Of a stretch of DNA of 64,000 bases, positions 54,094 through 63,275 are shown in pieces. The stretch covers positions 1 to 64,000 of the forward strand of contig NZ_QOUX01000021.1 in the NCBI RefSeq assembly GCF_004116265.1, read 5' to 3'. The position numbers and the translations under genes were made by a program. Under the pieces are notes generated by a model. That model did not search any database. It was not told the DNA's origin and saw only the letters and a program-made list of their open reading frames with translations. The DNA comes from Anaerobacillus alkaliphilus (lineage in GTDB: Bacteria; Bacillota; Bacilli; Bacillales; Anaerobacillaceae). The stretch's first letter is position 1; each line of letters begins with the position of its first letter.

Positions 54094-54966
54094 CTACTTC
54101 ACCCAACCTAGTAAGATTTCCCTTACAAACTTACTTGCGACAATTTGGGTTTGTTCTGAATGATCATAGGCAGGTGCAACTTCAACGATGTCTCCACCAA
54201 CGATATTCATGTTTGTATCAGCAATTAAATGAATCGCATGAAGAAGCTCTTTAGATGTAATTCCACCGGCTTCTGCCGTTCCTGTTCCTGGTGCTGCCGA
54301 AGGGTCTAATACATCAATATCAATCGTGACATAGACATTTTTACCGACAAGCTGTGGCAAGACTAACTTCAACGGTTCAGCCACCTTAAACTTGGCCATA
54401 TACATGCCAGAATCTCGAGCATATTGAAATTCTTCTCGCATACCAGATCGGATACCGAACGAATAAACATTTTCGGGGCCTAGAAGTTCACATGCTTTTC
54501 GAATTGGTGTGGAATGGCTCAGTGGCTCTCCTTCATAATGCTCGCGTAAATCAGCATGAGCATCAATGTGGATCACAACTAAATCATCGTACTTCTTCTT
54601 CAATGCTTTAAAAATAGGCCATGAAACTAAATGTTCACCACCAAGCCCTAGCGGGAACTTTCCATCTGCTAAAAGCTTGTCTACAAACTCTTCAATCATA
54701 TCAATGCTTCGTTGTGCATTTCCAAATGGTAGTGGAATGTCGCCAGCATCAAAAAAACGAACTTCTTCCAAATGTCGATCTAAATATGGGCTATATTCTT
54801 CTAATCCTAAAGAAACTTCACGAATTCTTGCTGGACCGAAACGAGAACCTGGTCTGAAACTAACTGTAAAATCCATCGGCATTCCATATATAACTGCCTG
54901 ACTTTCTTCATACGTACTGTTCATTCCAATAAACACATTTCCTGAATATGCTTCATCAAATCGCAT
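54094..54966 (-). CDS. speB: Agmatinase
   Basis: Hydrolyses agmatine to putrescine and urea. 290 residues of the ureohydrolase family with both manganese ligand motifs: GGEHLVSWP, DAHADLREHYEG (near 140) and DIDVLDPSAAPGTGTAEAGG (near 218). It lies 12 nt downstream of speE, so the operon makes putrescine and then spermidine. Confidence 0.97.
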   Translation of the reverse strand: MRFDEAYSGNVFIGMNSTYEESQAVIYGMPMDFTVSFRPGSRFGPARIREVSLGLEEYSPYLDRHLEEVRFFDAGDIPLPFGNAQRSIDMIEEFVDKLLADGKFPLGLGGEHLVSWPIFKALKKKYDDLVVIHIDAHADLREHYEGEPLSHSTPIRKACELLGPENVYSFGIRSGMREEFQYARDSGMYMAKFKVAEPLKLVLPQLVGKNVYVTIDIDVLDPSAAPGTGTAEAGGITSKELLHAIHLIADTNMNIVGGDIVEVAPAYDHSEQTQIVASKFVREILLGWVK

Positions 54967-54978
54967 TAGTACAGCTCC

Positions 54979-55806
54979 CTACTTGATTAAGTCTTGAACG
55001 AACTTCGGTAAGGCAAATGCTGCTTTATGAAGTTCTTTTGTGTAGTATTTCGTTTCAATCTCATGGAAACGCTCTTCTTCAACTTCAAGTGGATCATACT
55101 TTTTCGAACCAATTGTAAACGTCCAAAGACCGCTTGGGTACGTTGGAATGTTTGCTGTATATAATCTTGTAATTGGGAAAACTTCTTTTACATCTTTTTG
55201 AACATTCGTGATTAATTGACTATGGAACCAAGGATTGTCCGTTTGCGCAACGAAAACACCATCTTCTTTAAGAGCTTTCGAAATCCCTTCATAGAACCCT
55301 TTTGTAAATAAGTTTACTGCTGGTCCAACTGGCTCAGTTGAGTCAACCATGATAACATCGTAAACTGCTTCACTTTTTGCAATATGCATAAAGCCGTCAT
55401 CAACTTGCACATCCACGCGCGGATCTTCTAGCTTACCTGCAATTTCAGGTAAGTATTTTTTCGAGTACTCGATTACTTTTCCATCGATTTCAACTAATGT
55501 TGCTTTTTCAACTGATGGATGTTTTAACACTTCACGAATAACGCCGCCGTCACCACCACCAACTACAAGAACATGTTTTGGGTTAGGATGAGTAAATAAA
55601 GGTACATGAGCTACCATTTCATGATAAACAAACTCATCTTTTTGCGTTGTCATGACCATTCCGTCTAAAATAAGCATATTTCCAAACTCAGCAGTCTCAA
55701 CCATATCTAACTTTTGAAATTCTGTTTGCTCTGTATGTAATGTTTGCTTAATTTCTGCTGTAATTCCAAAATGCTCCGTTTGCTTTTCTGTAAACCAAAT
55801 TCCCAT
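54979..55806 (-). CDS. speE: Spermidine synthase
   Basis: Transfers aminopropyl from decarboxylated SAM to putrescine. 275 residues from the ATG at 55806 ([14 protein letters not shown]), after AGAGGTG. The [14 protein letters not shown] nucleotide motif and DSTEPVGPA catalytic segment are present. A terminator-like hairpin sits in its leader, described separately. Confidence 0.97.
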   Translation of the reverse strand: MGIWFTEKQTEHFGITAEIKQTLHTEQTEFQKLDMVETAEFGNMLILDGMVMTTQKDEFVYHEMVAHVPLFTHPNPKHVLVVGGGDGGVIREVLKHPSVEKATLVEIDGKVIEYSKKYLPEIAGKLEDPRVDVQVDDGFMHIAKSEAVYDVIMVDSTEPVGPAVNLFTKGFYEGISKALKEDGVFVAQTDNPWFHSQLITNVQKDVKEVFPITRLYTANIPTYPSGLWTFTIGSKKYDPLEVEEERFHEIETKYYTKELHKAAFALPKFVQDLIK

Positions 55807-55879
55807 TTCATTCACCTCTAATTATTTTTCTTTCAGTATCTTTCCCTAAATAAGGAGTCTTAAAGCTTTTAAATATAAA

Positions 55880-55951
55880 AAAACTCGGGATTTAGCACCG
55901 AGTTCCTTTGTGTACTAGAAAAAAGTATATATGACTTTTGGTAAAAATCAA
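55880..55951 (-). promoter_or_regulatory. speE promoter and leader terminator (possible attenuator)
   Basis: Minus strand TTGATT (55946-55951), 16 bp, TATACT (55924-55929). About 15-35 nt after the expected start, AACTCGG and CCGAGTT (55882-55904, loop TGCTAAATC) form a 7-bp stem followed by TTTTTTATA. No minus-strand gene lies upstream that would need this terminator; the neighbour pbpG is divergent. It is thus either an attenuator for speEB or the end of a very short RNA. Confidence 0.55.
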
Positions 55952-56033
55952 GGAAAAATTTCCTTAGGTTAGCTAATCCTCTTTTACAAGTATAAAAAAG
56001 GAAATTAGATCCAACAATGGATGTAGAAGAATT

Positions 56034-56116
56034 ATCAATTATGAATTGTGAATTTGGGTTTGTCTTGCTTCGAAAGTTAACAGAAGGACTTCTTTAATTC
56101 AAAAATCACAATTAAG
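56034..56116. repeat. AATT-family element upstream of the PBP gene
   Basis: Left arm TTATCAATTATGAATTGTGA, centre with TTGCTTCGAAAG, right arm TTTAATTCAAAAATCACAAT. It ends 6 bp before the pbpG ribosome site and so lies in its leader or promoter. Confidence 0.65.
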
Positions 56117-56132
56117 CAGTGGGGTGGATACG

Positions 56133-58217
56133 ATGGAAGTCATCACTAGAAAACAATACCGGAGAAAAGTCGGTCTAATTAGAAAACTTATCAGGTTAAC
56201 ATTAGTACTAGGAATTTTACTAATGGGTAGCGTCGTAGGTTTATTAACATACGCAAAGATGCAGGGTCCACCACCTTTACAGGTACAGCAAACGACCGTT
56301 TTTTATGGCAGTGACGACTCAGTCATTGGCCAGCGGATTGTTGGGCAAAACCGGCATTGGATACCTTTAGACGAGATTAACCCAGCAATCATTGAAGCTA
56401 CGATTGCGATTGAAGATCGTAAATTCTATCGCCATTACGGTTTTGATTTTATTAGAATTGGCTCTGCTGTTCTTAAAAATATTCAGCAAGGGACAAAGGC
56501 TCAAGGTGCAAGTACAATTACGCAACAATACGCGCGAAATCTATTTTTAAGCCATGCAAAAACCTGGCAAAGAAAGTGGAATGAAGCAATTTACGCCTTA
56601 CGTCTTGAAATGAACTATTCAAAAGATGAAATATTAGAAGGGTATTTAAACACTATCTATTATGGCCACGGTGCTTATGGGATTGAGGCTGCTGCAAATT
56701 ATTATTTTCAAAAAAGTGCTAGTGAGCTAGACATTGCAGAAGCATCTATGCTTGTTGGAATCCCAAAAGGTCCTTTATATTATTCACCTATACGAAATTA
56801 TGACCGAGCAAAAAGTCGTCAATCTCAGGTACTTAACGCGATGGCTACTGAAGGTTATATTACCGCACAAGAAGCCGATGACTTTTACCGAGCACCACTA
56901 GATCTAGATCATGATACGTCCCTCAGTTCATTGGTTACTGGGCCTTATTTTCAGGATGTTGTCTATCAAATTTTAACAGATGAATACGGACTAGATCCGC
57001 AAATTATTGAGGCTGGTGGTCTTCAAGTGTATACAACCTTGGATCCAGACCTACAGGAAAAGGCGGAGAAGTGGGTAGAAGATGAACTGAAAGCAACAGA
57101 GTTACAAACGGCCCTTGTTGCGATTGATCCTCGTAATGGCGATGTCAAAGCAATGGTGGGCGGTAGAAATTACTTAGAAAGTCAATTTAACCGAGCAACA
57201 CAAGCAAGAAGAGCACCGGGTTCAGCGATGAAACCATTTTTATATTACGCAGCGTTGGAGCACGGCTTTACACCTGCAACGCCATTGACAAGTGAAGAAA
57301 CAACTTTTGTCTATGATGATGGTAGAGAAACCTATGCGCCAAGTAATTTTAATAACCAATATGCTAATGATTTTATGACCTTAGCTAAGGCAATCGCCTT
57401 ATCTGATAATATTTATGCAATGAAAACTCACTTTTTCCTTGGGTTTGATCAATTGACGACTACGGCAAAAAGGCTTGGCATTGAGAGTACATTAACCGAG
57501 ATACCTTCGTTAGCACTTGGCACTAAACGTGTTGGGGTGTTAGAAATTACAAATAGCTACAGTGCTTTTGCGAACGGTGGTAAAAAGGTAGAACCACGAT
57601 TTATTACGAAAGTAGTCGATCGGCACGGAAACATCCTGATTGAACAGGAACCAGTCGTTGAGCAAATTCTAGATCCTAATTTAGCTTATGTAATGACCGA
57701 CCTGATGAAAGGGATGTTTGATTTAAACCTTAGCAGTAGTCACAGTGAGGTTACTGGAAGAAGTATCATCCACCTTGTTAACAGACCTGTCGCAGGAAAA
57801 AGTGGAACTACAGCTTCAGATAGCTGGATGATCGGCTATACACCACAGTTACTGACTGGAGTTTGGGTAGGACACGATCAGGGTAATTTACAACGTGGAG
57901 AAGGGCAGTATGCAAAACGGATTTGGGCAAAGTTTCTTGAAGATGCCCTAGCTGACAAGTTAAAACTACCGTTCCCGAAACCTGCAAATGTAGTCGCTGC
58001 GACAATCAATCCAGATAACGGACGCCTCGCAACCGATGCATGCCCTGTGCAGCACGTCAGTTACTTTGTAGCTGGAACAGAGCCTGTAGAATACTGCCAA
58101 GAGCACATCAATACACCTGAAAGTATCTCAAAGGCTAAAGAGGAAATCGCTGAAATTGAAGAGGCAAAAAAAGAAAAGCTATTGGATCGCTTTATCAAGT
58201 GGTTTAGCGGGCATTAG
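56133..58217 (+). CDS. pbpG: Class A penicillin-binding protein (PBP2d-like)
   Basis: Bifunctional peptidoglycan synthase, 694 residues from the ATG at 56133 after GGGGTGG. A short cytoplasmic tail and one membrane helix (LIRLTLVLGILLMGSVVGLL) precede the GT51 transglycosylase (about 70-240, EDRKFYRHYGFD, GASTITQQYARN) and the transpeptidase with SxxK as GSAMKPF, SxN as SDN (LSDNIYA) and KSG in AGKSGTTASDSW. In B. subtilis the gene at this position (ywhE) is a sigma-F-dependent sporulation PBP. The terminator is at 58455. Confidence 0.93.
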   Translation: MEVITRKQYRRKVGLIRKLIRLTLVLGILLMGSVVGLLTYAKMQGPPPLQVQQTTVFYGSDDSVIGQRIVGQNRHWIPLDEINPAIIEATIAIEDRKFYRHYGFDFIRIGSAVLKNIQQGTKAQGASTITQQYARNLFLSHAKTWQRKWNEAIYALRLEMNYSKDEILEGYLNTIYYGHGAYGIEAAANYYFQKSASELDIAEASMLVGIPKGPLYYSPIRNYDRAKSRQSQVLNAMATEGYITAQEADDFYRAPLDLDHDTSLSSLVTGPYFQDVVYQILTDEYGLDPQIIEAGGLQVYTTLDPDLQEKAEKWVEDELKATELQTALVAIDPRNGDVKAMVGGRNYLESQFNRATQARRAPGSAMKPFLYYAALEHGFTPATPLTSEETTFVYDDGRETYAPSNFNNQYANDFMTLAKAIALSDNIYAMKTHFFLGFDQLTTTAKRLGIESTLTEIPSLALGTKRVGVLEITNSYSAFANGGKKVEPRFITKVVDRHGNILIEQEPVVEQILDPNLAYVMTDLMKGMFDLNLSSSHSEVTGRSIIHLVNRPVAGKSGTTASDSWMIGYTPQLLTGVWVGHDQGNLQRGEGQYAKRIWAKFLEDALADKLKLPFPKPANVVAATINPDNGRLATDACPVQHVSYFVAGTEPVEYCQEHINTPESISKAKEEIAEIEEAKKEKLLDRFIKWFSGH

Positions 58218-58238
58218 GTTGTAGATTGCGGAGTTGAT

Positions 58239-58440
58239 TTGTTCGGACAGGAGAAAATTACTTCACAACGTGGCGAAAATAGATCTTGGTGTCCGCGAAA
58301 TATTTTCGAGGACAGGGAGTCCCTTATTTCTCGATTTCCAACGCAAAATAGCCAATATTCATAAGATTAACGGAACCAGTGTCCTCTCATTTTCTAAAAC
58401 GCGATATTTTACTAAAATAACGGATCTGGTGTCCGCGAAA
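58239..58440. repeat. Dyad element with 50-bp arm spacing, copy 3
   Basis: Words of the form CGGACA-GGA or GAGGACAGGGAGTCCCTTAT alternate with inverted words GGTGTCCGCG (58289, 58429) and AGTGTCCTC (58379). The last two inverted words, GTCCTC at 58381 and GTCCGC at 58431, are 50 bp apart and each is preceded by (A)ATAACGGA-type sequence. The block fills the gap between the pbpG stop and its terminator. Confidence 0.7.
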
Positions 58441-58452
58441 TCTCTATAAAAT

Positions 58453-58493
58453 GAAAAAAGGCTAACCTTGAGTAGGGGTTAGCCTTTTTTCTG
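58453..58493 (+). terminator. pbpG terminator
   Basis: AAAAAGGCTAACC and GGTTAGCCTTTTT form a 13-bp stem (loop TTGAGTAGG) followed by T residues on the plus strand. Confidence 0.93.
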
Positions 58494-58579
58494 TCCTAGT
58501 ATAAAAAGTATTTATACTTATTCTAGTTTACTTTTATCATAAAAAAATTACAAGTTGTTCACATTATGTTCACAAAGTT

Positions 58580-59101
58580 TTAAACACCAAGATCATCTTT
58601 TAACTTTTGATTTGAATTCAAGTACATTTCTTCATTAAACCCTTTTAGAAACTTCCCTAACACTTGCTTTGAGTTTTCATCCATATGGTCAACCATAATA
58701 TGTCTTTTTAGTGATTTATCCATTTTGTTAACGTGCTCTGGCAAACTTTTGTAGCCACGGCGGATTTCACGATCAACTGTCATTTCACACGCAGTAACAC
58801 CTGCGAAATAGGCACCTTGAGCATTGTGGTCCACAGTGATCCAAATTAACCAGTAAGGCTTTCCGTTAGGAACCTCTTCTTTATTTGTTAGAAATTTAAT
58901 TCCTTTTTCTACTTGGCTTCGTGCGTGCATTGCCCCCATATCAACATAGGCTTCACCAGCTTCAACATCAACGATGACAGGAGACATATTGTCTAAGTTT
59001 AATGTTCCAGCACCGTATCCTTTATGATCAACCGGATCTTTCCCTAAAATATTGAAGCCACTGCCACCAGCTTTGTTGTTATTATTATTTAAAAGGTCCA
59101 C
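58580..59101 (-). CDS. ywhD: YwhD family protein
   Basis: 173 residues from a GTG start after GGGATAG. Begins with an Asn-rich stretch (LLNNNNNKAGGSGFNIL) and contains HARSQVEKGIKFL and YFAGVTACEMTVDREIRRGYK. Conserved in Bacillus next to the polyamine/pbpG genes; function unknown and no catalytic motif recognised. Confidence 0.85.
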   Translation of the reverse strand: MDLLNNNNNKAGGSGFNILGKDPVDHKGYGAGTLNLDNMSPVIVDVEAGEAYVDMGAMHARSQVEKGIKFLTNKEEVPNGKPYWLIWITVDHNAQGAYFAGVTACEMTVDREIRRGYKSLPEHVNKMDKSLKRHIMVDHMDENSKQVLGKFLKGFNEEMYLNSNQKLKDDLGV

Positions 59102-59234
59102 AAGCTATCCCGCCTTTAATTATTTTTTTTACAGTATACCAAATTGAAAGTATGCTTTGCACGTTTGGTGCATAAGAGGAATTTTCTAGACTGTGTCGAA
59201 TGATACTATATATTGTGTGTTATTTTTTTATTTA

Positions 59235-59334
59235 TTAGGCTCTTTTCGTAAACATTGTGCTTTCTACCCTAAAATAATCTGGAAAATACCCAAGATGAAG
59301 ATATCAGCCAATAAATTATGTAAGAAAAGAGTAA
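59235..59334. mobile_element. MITE-like element, second copy, decayed right end
   Basis: TTAGGCTCTTTTCGTAAACA opens the copy in the orientation opposite to 31954-32057, and AAGATGAAGATATCAGCCAA matches the complement of its other half. The last 18 bp (ATGTAAGAAAAGAGTAA region) agree at about 11 positions only. It lies in the ywhD-tautomerase gap (59102-59455), which holds nothing else recognisable. Confidence 0.7.
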
Positions 59335-59455
59335 TACTTACTAAATCAGTTGTGAATTCTAATTATCTTGTGTAAAAATCCGGCTTTTGGGATTTTTACG
59401 AATGCAACAAACCTTTGCGAAAACAGCTATATATTAAAAGGAGAGATTTACAAAT

Positions 59456-59641
59456 ATGCCATTCGTAACCGTTAAACTATTAGAAGGTAGATCCGATGAA
59501 CAGAAGAAAGCGCTAGTTGAAAAAGTCACAGAGGCTGTCAGTGAAACAGCAGCAGCACCAAAAGAAAATATCTATGTTATCATTGAAGAAATTGCAAAAG
59601 AACACCTAGGACATGCTGGCATACGTAAAAGTGACCAATAA
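59456..59641 (+). CDS. ywhB: 4-oxalocrotonate tautomerase family protein
   Basis: 61 residues, the size of the small 4-OT family, with the catalytic N-terminal proline after Met (MPFVTVKLLEGRS) and the conserved arginine near 11-12. It would form hexamers that tautomerise 2-hydroxymuconate-like acids. The natural substrate in Bacillus is unknown. AAAAGGAGAG precedes the ATG and a terminator follows within 2 nt of the stop. Confidence 0.92.
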   Translation: MPFVTVKLLEGRSDEQKKALVEKVTEAVSETAAAPKENIYVIIEEIAKEHLGHAGIRKSDQ

Positions 59642-59672
59642 AAAAAACGGCTTAACCGCCGTTTTTTTTATA
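59641..59672 (+). terminator. ywhB terminator
   Basis: AAACGGC and GCCGTTT (loop TTAACC) followed by TTTTTATA on the plus strand, directly after the stop. Confidence 0.9.
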
Positions 59673-59704
59673 TTTTAAAAAGGGTTCGAAGCTTTACCTA
59701 CAGC

Positions 59705-59731
59705 AAATTAACAATTCATAATTGATAATTG
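59705..59731. repeat. AATT-family fragment
   Basis: AACAATTCATAATTGATAATTG, preceded at 59684 by GGTTCGAAGCTTTACC, the core type seen in complete copies. It is a partial copy between ywhB and ywgA. Confidence 0.55.
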
Positions 59732-59753
59732 AAATAAGTGAGCTTGTCCCAAT

Positions 59754-60257
59754 TTACTGCGTGATTTGTTTCAATTGATTTATATAAGCAAACGCTTCTG
59801 CAATTTCATCTTCAGTGAAATTAAGCTTACCTTTTAACGTATGAACCTTTTCGACCTGCTCTTCGGCTGATAAATCGTCGAAAAAAAGAAGAGTAGAGAC
59901 GAGCTCCAAAAAGCGGGAGCTCTTGTCATTGATATCTGTAATAAAATCTTGTAATTTTGGCATATTTAAAGAAGATATTGAAAGAAACTTTGTTCCTTCT
60001 TCCGAAAGAGTATAACGATATTGATAATAGCCGCCCTTTTTCTCTTTGGTCTCATGAACAAACCCGAGGTTACACATTTCTTCAATACGAAGAGTCAACT
60101 CTTCGGAATAAGGCCCGTAAAAATGGAAATTGTATCGTTCTTGAAATGGGAAATTAATTTTTTTGGCGATATAAATGATTTTCTGCAGCTTTTTTCTTCC
60201 AATAACTTCTCCAGCTTCTGAAATCAACGCCATAATTTTCGCGTGATCATTTAACAA
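59754..60257 (-). CDS. ywgA: YwgA family protein
   Basis: 167 residues from a TTG start after GGGGGAG. The N-terminal half resembles a winged helix (LISEAGEVIGRKKLQKIIYI, RYNFHFYGPYSEELTLRIEE), similar in outline to DUF4065/SocA-type proteins; the C-terminal half is helical. Function unknown. It is downstream of ywfO with 12 nt between, likely co-transcribed. Confidence 0.8.
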   Translation of the reverse strand: MLNDHAKIMALISEAGEVIGRKKLQKIIYIAKKINFPFQERYNFHFYGPYSEELTLRIEEMCNLGFVHETKEKKGGYYQYRYTLSEEGTKFLSISSLNMPKLQDFITDINDKSSRFLELVSTLLFFDDLSAEEQVEKVHTLKGKLNFTEDEIAEAFAYINQLKQITQ

Positions 60258-60269
60258 CCTTGTCTCCCC

Positions 60270-61565
60270 CTATTTATAAAGTATTGCTTTTATTTGTTTC
60301 TTGACTTCTCCCTGTACGTTTTCATTATCTAGTACATCAGCCGGGAAATACAATTTGTGATCTGTTCGTTTTTTACCTGAAATAGCTTCAACAACATCCG
60401 ATTCCCTTGAAAGCTCCCGTAAATCTCCCGCTGGAGTCAACAAAAAGATTGGAATTCGCTCACCTTCTTCACCCGGACGGTAAAAGTCATATGGTAAATC
60501 TGATGATGAATCAATCACTAAATAATAGTCTGGATCAATCCCAGCTTGCTTGAATAACTCAATCAGCTTTGGCCAGTCATTCCATTGCTTACTAGGATTA
60601 AATTCGACGTACTTAAACAATTTTCTATCATTAAATCTAACACATAAGTCGCTCAGAATTCGATCTTCTTCATCTTGCCAAATTTGGAAATAATACATGA
60701 TTATCGCCTCATCTAGCCTCAAATAATCCTCCAAACTCAGTTTTTCATTAAATAGCGAATGAAAGTGAATTGGATCCTGTTTAAACTGGTATTTTTGTTG
60801 ATATAAGTACTTTGCACGGTGCAAAATTTTACTTAAAATAACTTCGGCACTTCGTGTCACTGGATGGAAATAAACCTGCCAGTACATTTGGTAACGGCTC
60901 ATAATATAATCTTCGACCGCATGCATTCCACTCTGTTTAAACACGGCTTGTTCTTCCGTTGGGCGCATCACGCGTAGAATTCGTTCCATGTCAAAATGTC
61001 CGTAACTTACACCTGTATAATAAGCATCACGCTGTAAATAATCCATGCGGTCCGCATCGATCTGACTTGAAATAAGGCTAACAACCAGCTTGTTCGGATA
61101 GGTCTTGGCAATTACATTTGAAACTTTCATTGGAAAGTCATTGCCAGCCATCTTAAGGATTTTATTTATTTGGGTATTCCCTAAAATAATGCGGCGCGTC
61201 CATTCTTCATGGTCAGTATGAAAAACCTTTTCAAACGAATGGGAAAATGGCCCATGACCAATATCATGAAGTAGAGCAGCAGAAAGACAAACCAAACGTT
61301 CACTATCATCCCAATGATCGCGCCCCTCAAAGTTATCAATTATTCGGCGCATAATCTCGTAGACACCCAACGAATGATTAAACCTTGTATGTTCAGCACC
61401 ATGGAACGTCGTATATGTAGTTCCTAATTGACGAATTCTTCGTAACCGCTGAAATTCTCTCGTTCCAATTAACTCCCAGATAAGCTGATCCCTTACATGA
61501 ATATATCTGTGAACTGGATCCTTAAAAACCTTTTCTTCCTCAAGCTTTCCTAAAATGTTCGACAC
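60270..61565 (-). CDS. ywfO: HD-domain phosphohydrolase YwfO
   Basis: 431 residues from the GTG at 61565 (VSNILGKLEEEKVFKD), 7 nt after AAGGGG. The HD motif is intact: His in HTRFNHSLGVYEIM (near 60), HD in ALLHDIGHGPFSH (near 105), and Asp in SSQIDADRMDYLQRDAYYTG. This is the dNTP triphosphohydrolase-like group of HD proteins (SAMHD1-like), so dNTP or related nucleotide hydrolysis is likely. It pairs with ywgA as in relatives. Confidence 0.9.
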   Translation of the reverse strand: MSNILGKLEEEKVFKDPVHRYIHVRDQLIWELIGTREFQRLRRIRQLGTTYTTFHGAEHTRFNHSLGVYEIMRRIIDNFEGRDHWDDSERLVCLSAALLHDIGHGPFSHSFEKVFHTDHEEWTRRIILGNTQINKILKMAGNDFPMKVSNVIAKTYPNKLVVSLISSQIDADRMDYLQRDAYYTGVSYGHFDMERILRVMRPTEEQAVFKQSGMHAVEDYIMSRYQMYWQVYFHPVTRSAEVILSKILHRAKYLYQQKYQFKQDPIHFHSLFNEKLSLEDYLRLDEAIIMYYFQIWQDEEDRILSDLCVRFNDRKLFKYVEFNPSKQWNDWPKLIELFKQAGIDPDYYLVIDSSSDLPYDFYRPGEEGERIPIFLLTPAGDLRELSRESDVVEAISGKKRTDHKLYFPADVLDNENVQGEVKKQIKAILYK

Positions 61566-61623
61566 ACCAACACCCCTTTCAAACCAATCTTCCATTTATC
61601 TATATTATAAAATATGAGTAGAT

Positions 61624-61829
61624 AATTATGAATTGTCAATTTTGAATTAAAACCAAAGAACAATGTAGAATGTAGAATGTAGAATGTAAAATGTAGAATG
61701 TAGAATGTAAAATGTAGAATGTAAAATGCAAAATGTGAAATTTTATAGGTAGTTCGAAATTCCAAAACCCCACATATGCTTTGGTTTGGTCTTTTCCAAT
61801 TCATAATTCACAATTCATAATCCATAATT
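61624..61829. repeat. Composite AATT and GTAGAAT repeat upstream of ywfO
   Basis: Starts with an AATT arm (AATTATGAATTGTCAATTTT), passes into about eleven tandem 7-bp GTAGAAT or GTAAAAT words (61663-61738), and ends with AATTCATAATTCACAATTCA. Two repeat families are nested in one spacer, in the region upstream of ywfO. Confidence 0.8.
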
Positions 61830-61882
61830 GATTTTCCCTACGTTGAAAAGAAGAAGTCGCCTTCACAAGGAAAGCGACTTGC

Positions 61883-62104
61883 TTATTTAAGCTTCTTCTC
61901 TATTTTTTCAATCAGTTGACTTTCGTCTGGAGCTGCAACTGGACGGTTATTCACGAATGCGAATGACTTTTTTCGACCAGGGCCACAATACGATTGGCAA
62001 CCAATATGAAGTTCTGCTTTTGGATCAAGTTTGTTAAGCCTTGGAACAAGGGTCTTAACATTTGTTGCCTGACATATATCACAAATCCTAAATTCGTTAT
62101 TCAT
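61883..62104 (-). CDS. DUF1450 (YuzB-like) small Cys-rich protein
   Basis: 73 residues. Four cysteines in CDIC and [11 protein letters not shown], spaced as in the DUF1450/YuzB family, suggest a metal or Fe-S site. Function unknown. AAGGGTG precedes the ATG. Confidence 0.82.
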   Translation of the reverse strand: MNNEFRICDICQATNVKTLVPRLNKLDPKAELHIGCQSYCGPGRKKSFAFVNNRPVAAPDESQLIEKIEKKLK

Positions 62105-62324
62105 TTAAATAACACCCTTCCATTATTCTTATATGAATGGATGATAGTTTAAGAAAAGGGTGACTCCTCTTAGACTACGTACAATACTTAGATTTTTGCC
62201 TAAAAAACATTGTACACCTGATAGTGGTTGTTATGCAAATGAAAGATTTGCTATTATAAGAATTGCAGATATGTTGTAAAGATCCATTTGTTAATAGCAG
62301 AACTTACAAGGAGTATTATCCCCC

Positions 62325-63143
62325 ATGAGCATTCAAACCATTACGAACTGGCGTTTTATTGATCAAACAACACTTGGGCCACAATTTAGCCCACTTAATT
62401 CTTTTGCAATTGATGACACTCTTTGTGCTTCAGTCGGAGAGGGGAGTTCCATTCCTACCATTAGAACTTGGGTTCACCACCAGACGATTGTCTTGGGCAT
62501 CCAAGATAGCAGGCTTCCTTTTATTAAGGAAGGGATTCAATTTTTACAGAACCATAGTTTTGAACCCATTGTCCGTAATTCAGGTGGACTGGCCGTTGTT
62601 CTAGATGAAGGCATACTGAATATCTCACTCATAATGAAAGAGGATAAGCAAATTTCGATTAACAGTGGTTATGATGCGATGTATGAACTGATTCAAAAAA
62701 TGTTCCAAGATAAAACACAGAACATCGAGGCTCGAGAAATCGTCGGCTCGTATTGTCCAGGTAGCTATGACTTAAGTATAGATGGGAAAAAATTCGCGGG
62801 GATTTCACAACGACGCGTACGTAGTGGCGTTGCTGTTCAGATTTATCTTTGTGTAAACGAAAGCGGAAGTGAGCGTGCGGCTTTAATTAAAGACTTCTAT
62901 GAGGTAGCTGTTCAGAATACCGAAACCAAATTTGTCTACCCAAAAATTGTTCCAAGTACGATGGCCTCACTTAGCGAATTACTTGATCAGCCAATTACTG
63001 TTCAAGACGTAATGCTTCGTTTGTTAAAAACGATTACGCATGATCCAACCATTACAATTCAACAAACACAATTATTTGACTCCGAGCTTGATCTTTACCA
63101 GACAAACCTCGAGCGGATGCATAAACGAAATGAACTTATATAA
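62325..63143 (+). CDS. lipL: Octanoyl-[GcvH]:protein N-octanoyltransferase
   Basis: Moves octanoyl (lipoyl precursor) from GcvH to E2 subunits of 2-oxoacid dehydrogenases. 272 residues of the LplA/BPL fold. The catalytic cysteine is C144 in [20 protein letters not shown], with the conserved Lys just after. [16 protein letters not shown] stands where ligases have the ATP-site RRxxGGGxV, consistent with a transferase that does not use ATP. B. subtilis YwfL (LipL) is nearby in the same chromosomal order. AAGGAG precedes the ATG. Confidence 0.93.
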   Translation: MSIQTITNWRFIDQTTLGPQFSPLNSFAIDDTLCASVGEGSSIPTIRTWVHHQTIVLGIQDSRLPFIKEGIQFLQNHSFEPIVRNSGGLAVVLDEGILNISLIMKEDKQISINSGYDAMYELIQKMFQDKTQNIEAREIVGSYCPGSYDLSIDGKKFAGISQRRVRSGVAVQIYLCVNESGSERAALIKDFYEVAVQNTETKFVYPKIVPSTMASLSELLDQPITVQDVMLRLLKTITHDPTITIQQTQLFDSELDLYQTNLERMHKRNELI

Positions 63144-63147
63144 CAAA

Positions 63148-63232
63148 GTGTCAGACACAACTAGGTACCGAATACAGACATATTAAAAATCTAATTGTCT
63201 ATACTTAGTAGGATCCGCGTGGTGTCAGACAC
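63148..63232. repeat. Element bounded by GTGTCAGACAC palindromes
   Basis: GTGTCAGACAC occurs at 63148-63158 and 63222-63232, 74 bp apart, bracketing non-coding sequence just after the lipL stop. Similar GTGTC(A/T)GACAC repeats are common in Bacillaceae intergenic DNA, from memory. Confidence 0.55.
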
Positions 63233-63242
63233 TTTTGTCCCG

Positions 63243-63273
63243 GGTAAAGCCTGATAGCTTTACCCTTATTTTA
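63243..63273 (+). terminator. lipL terminator
   Basis: GGGTAAAGC and GCTTTACCC form a 9-bp stem (loop CTGATA) followed by TTATTTT on the plus strand. It can also serve the converging lipoprotein gene, but the T-run favours the plus strand. Confidence 0.75.
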
Positions 63274-63275
63274 GT

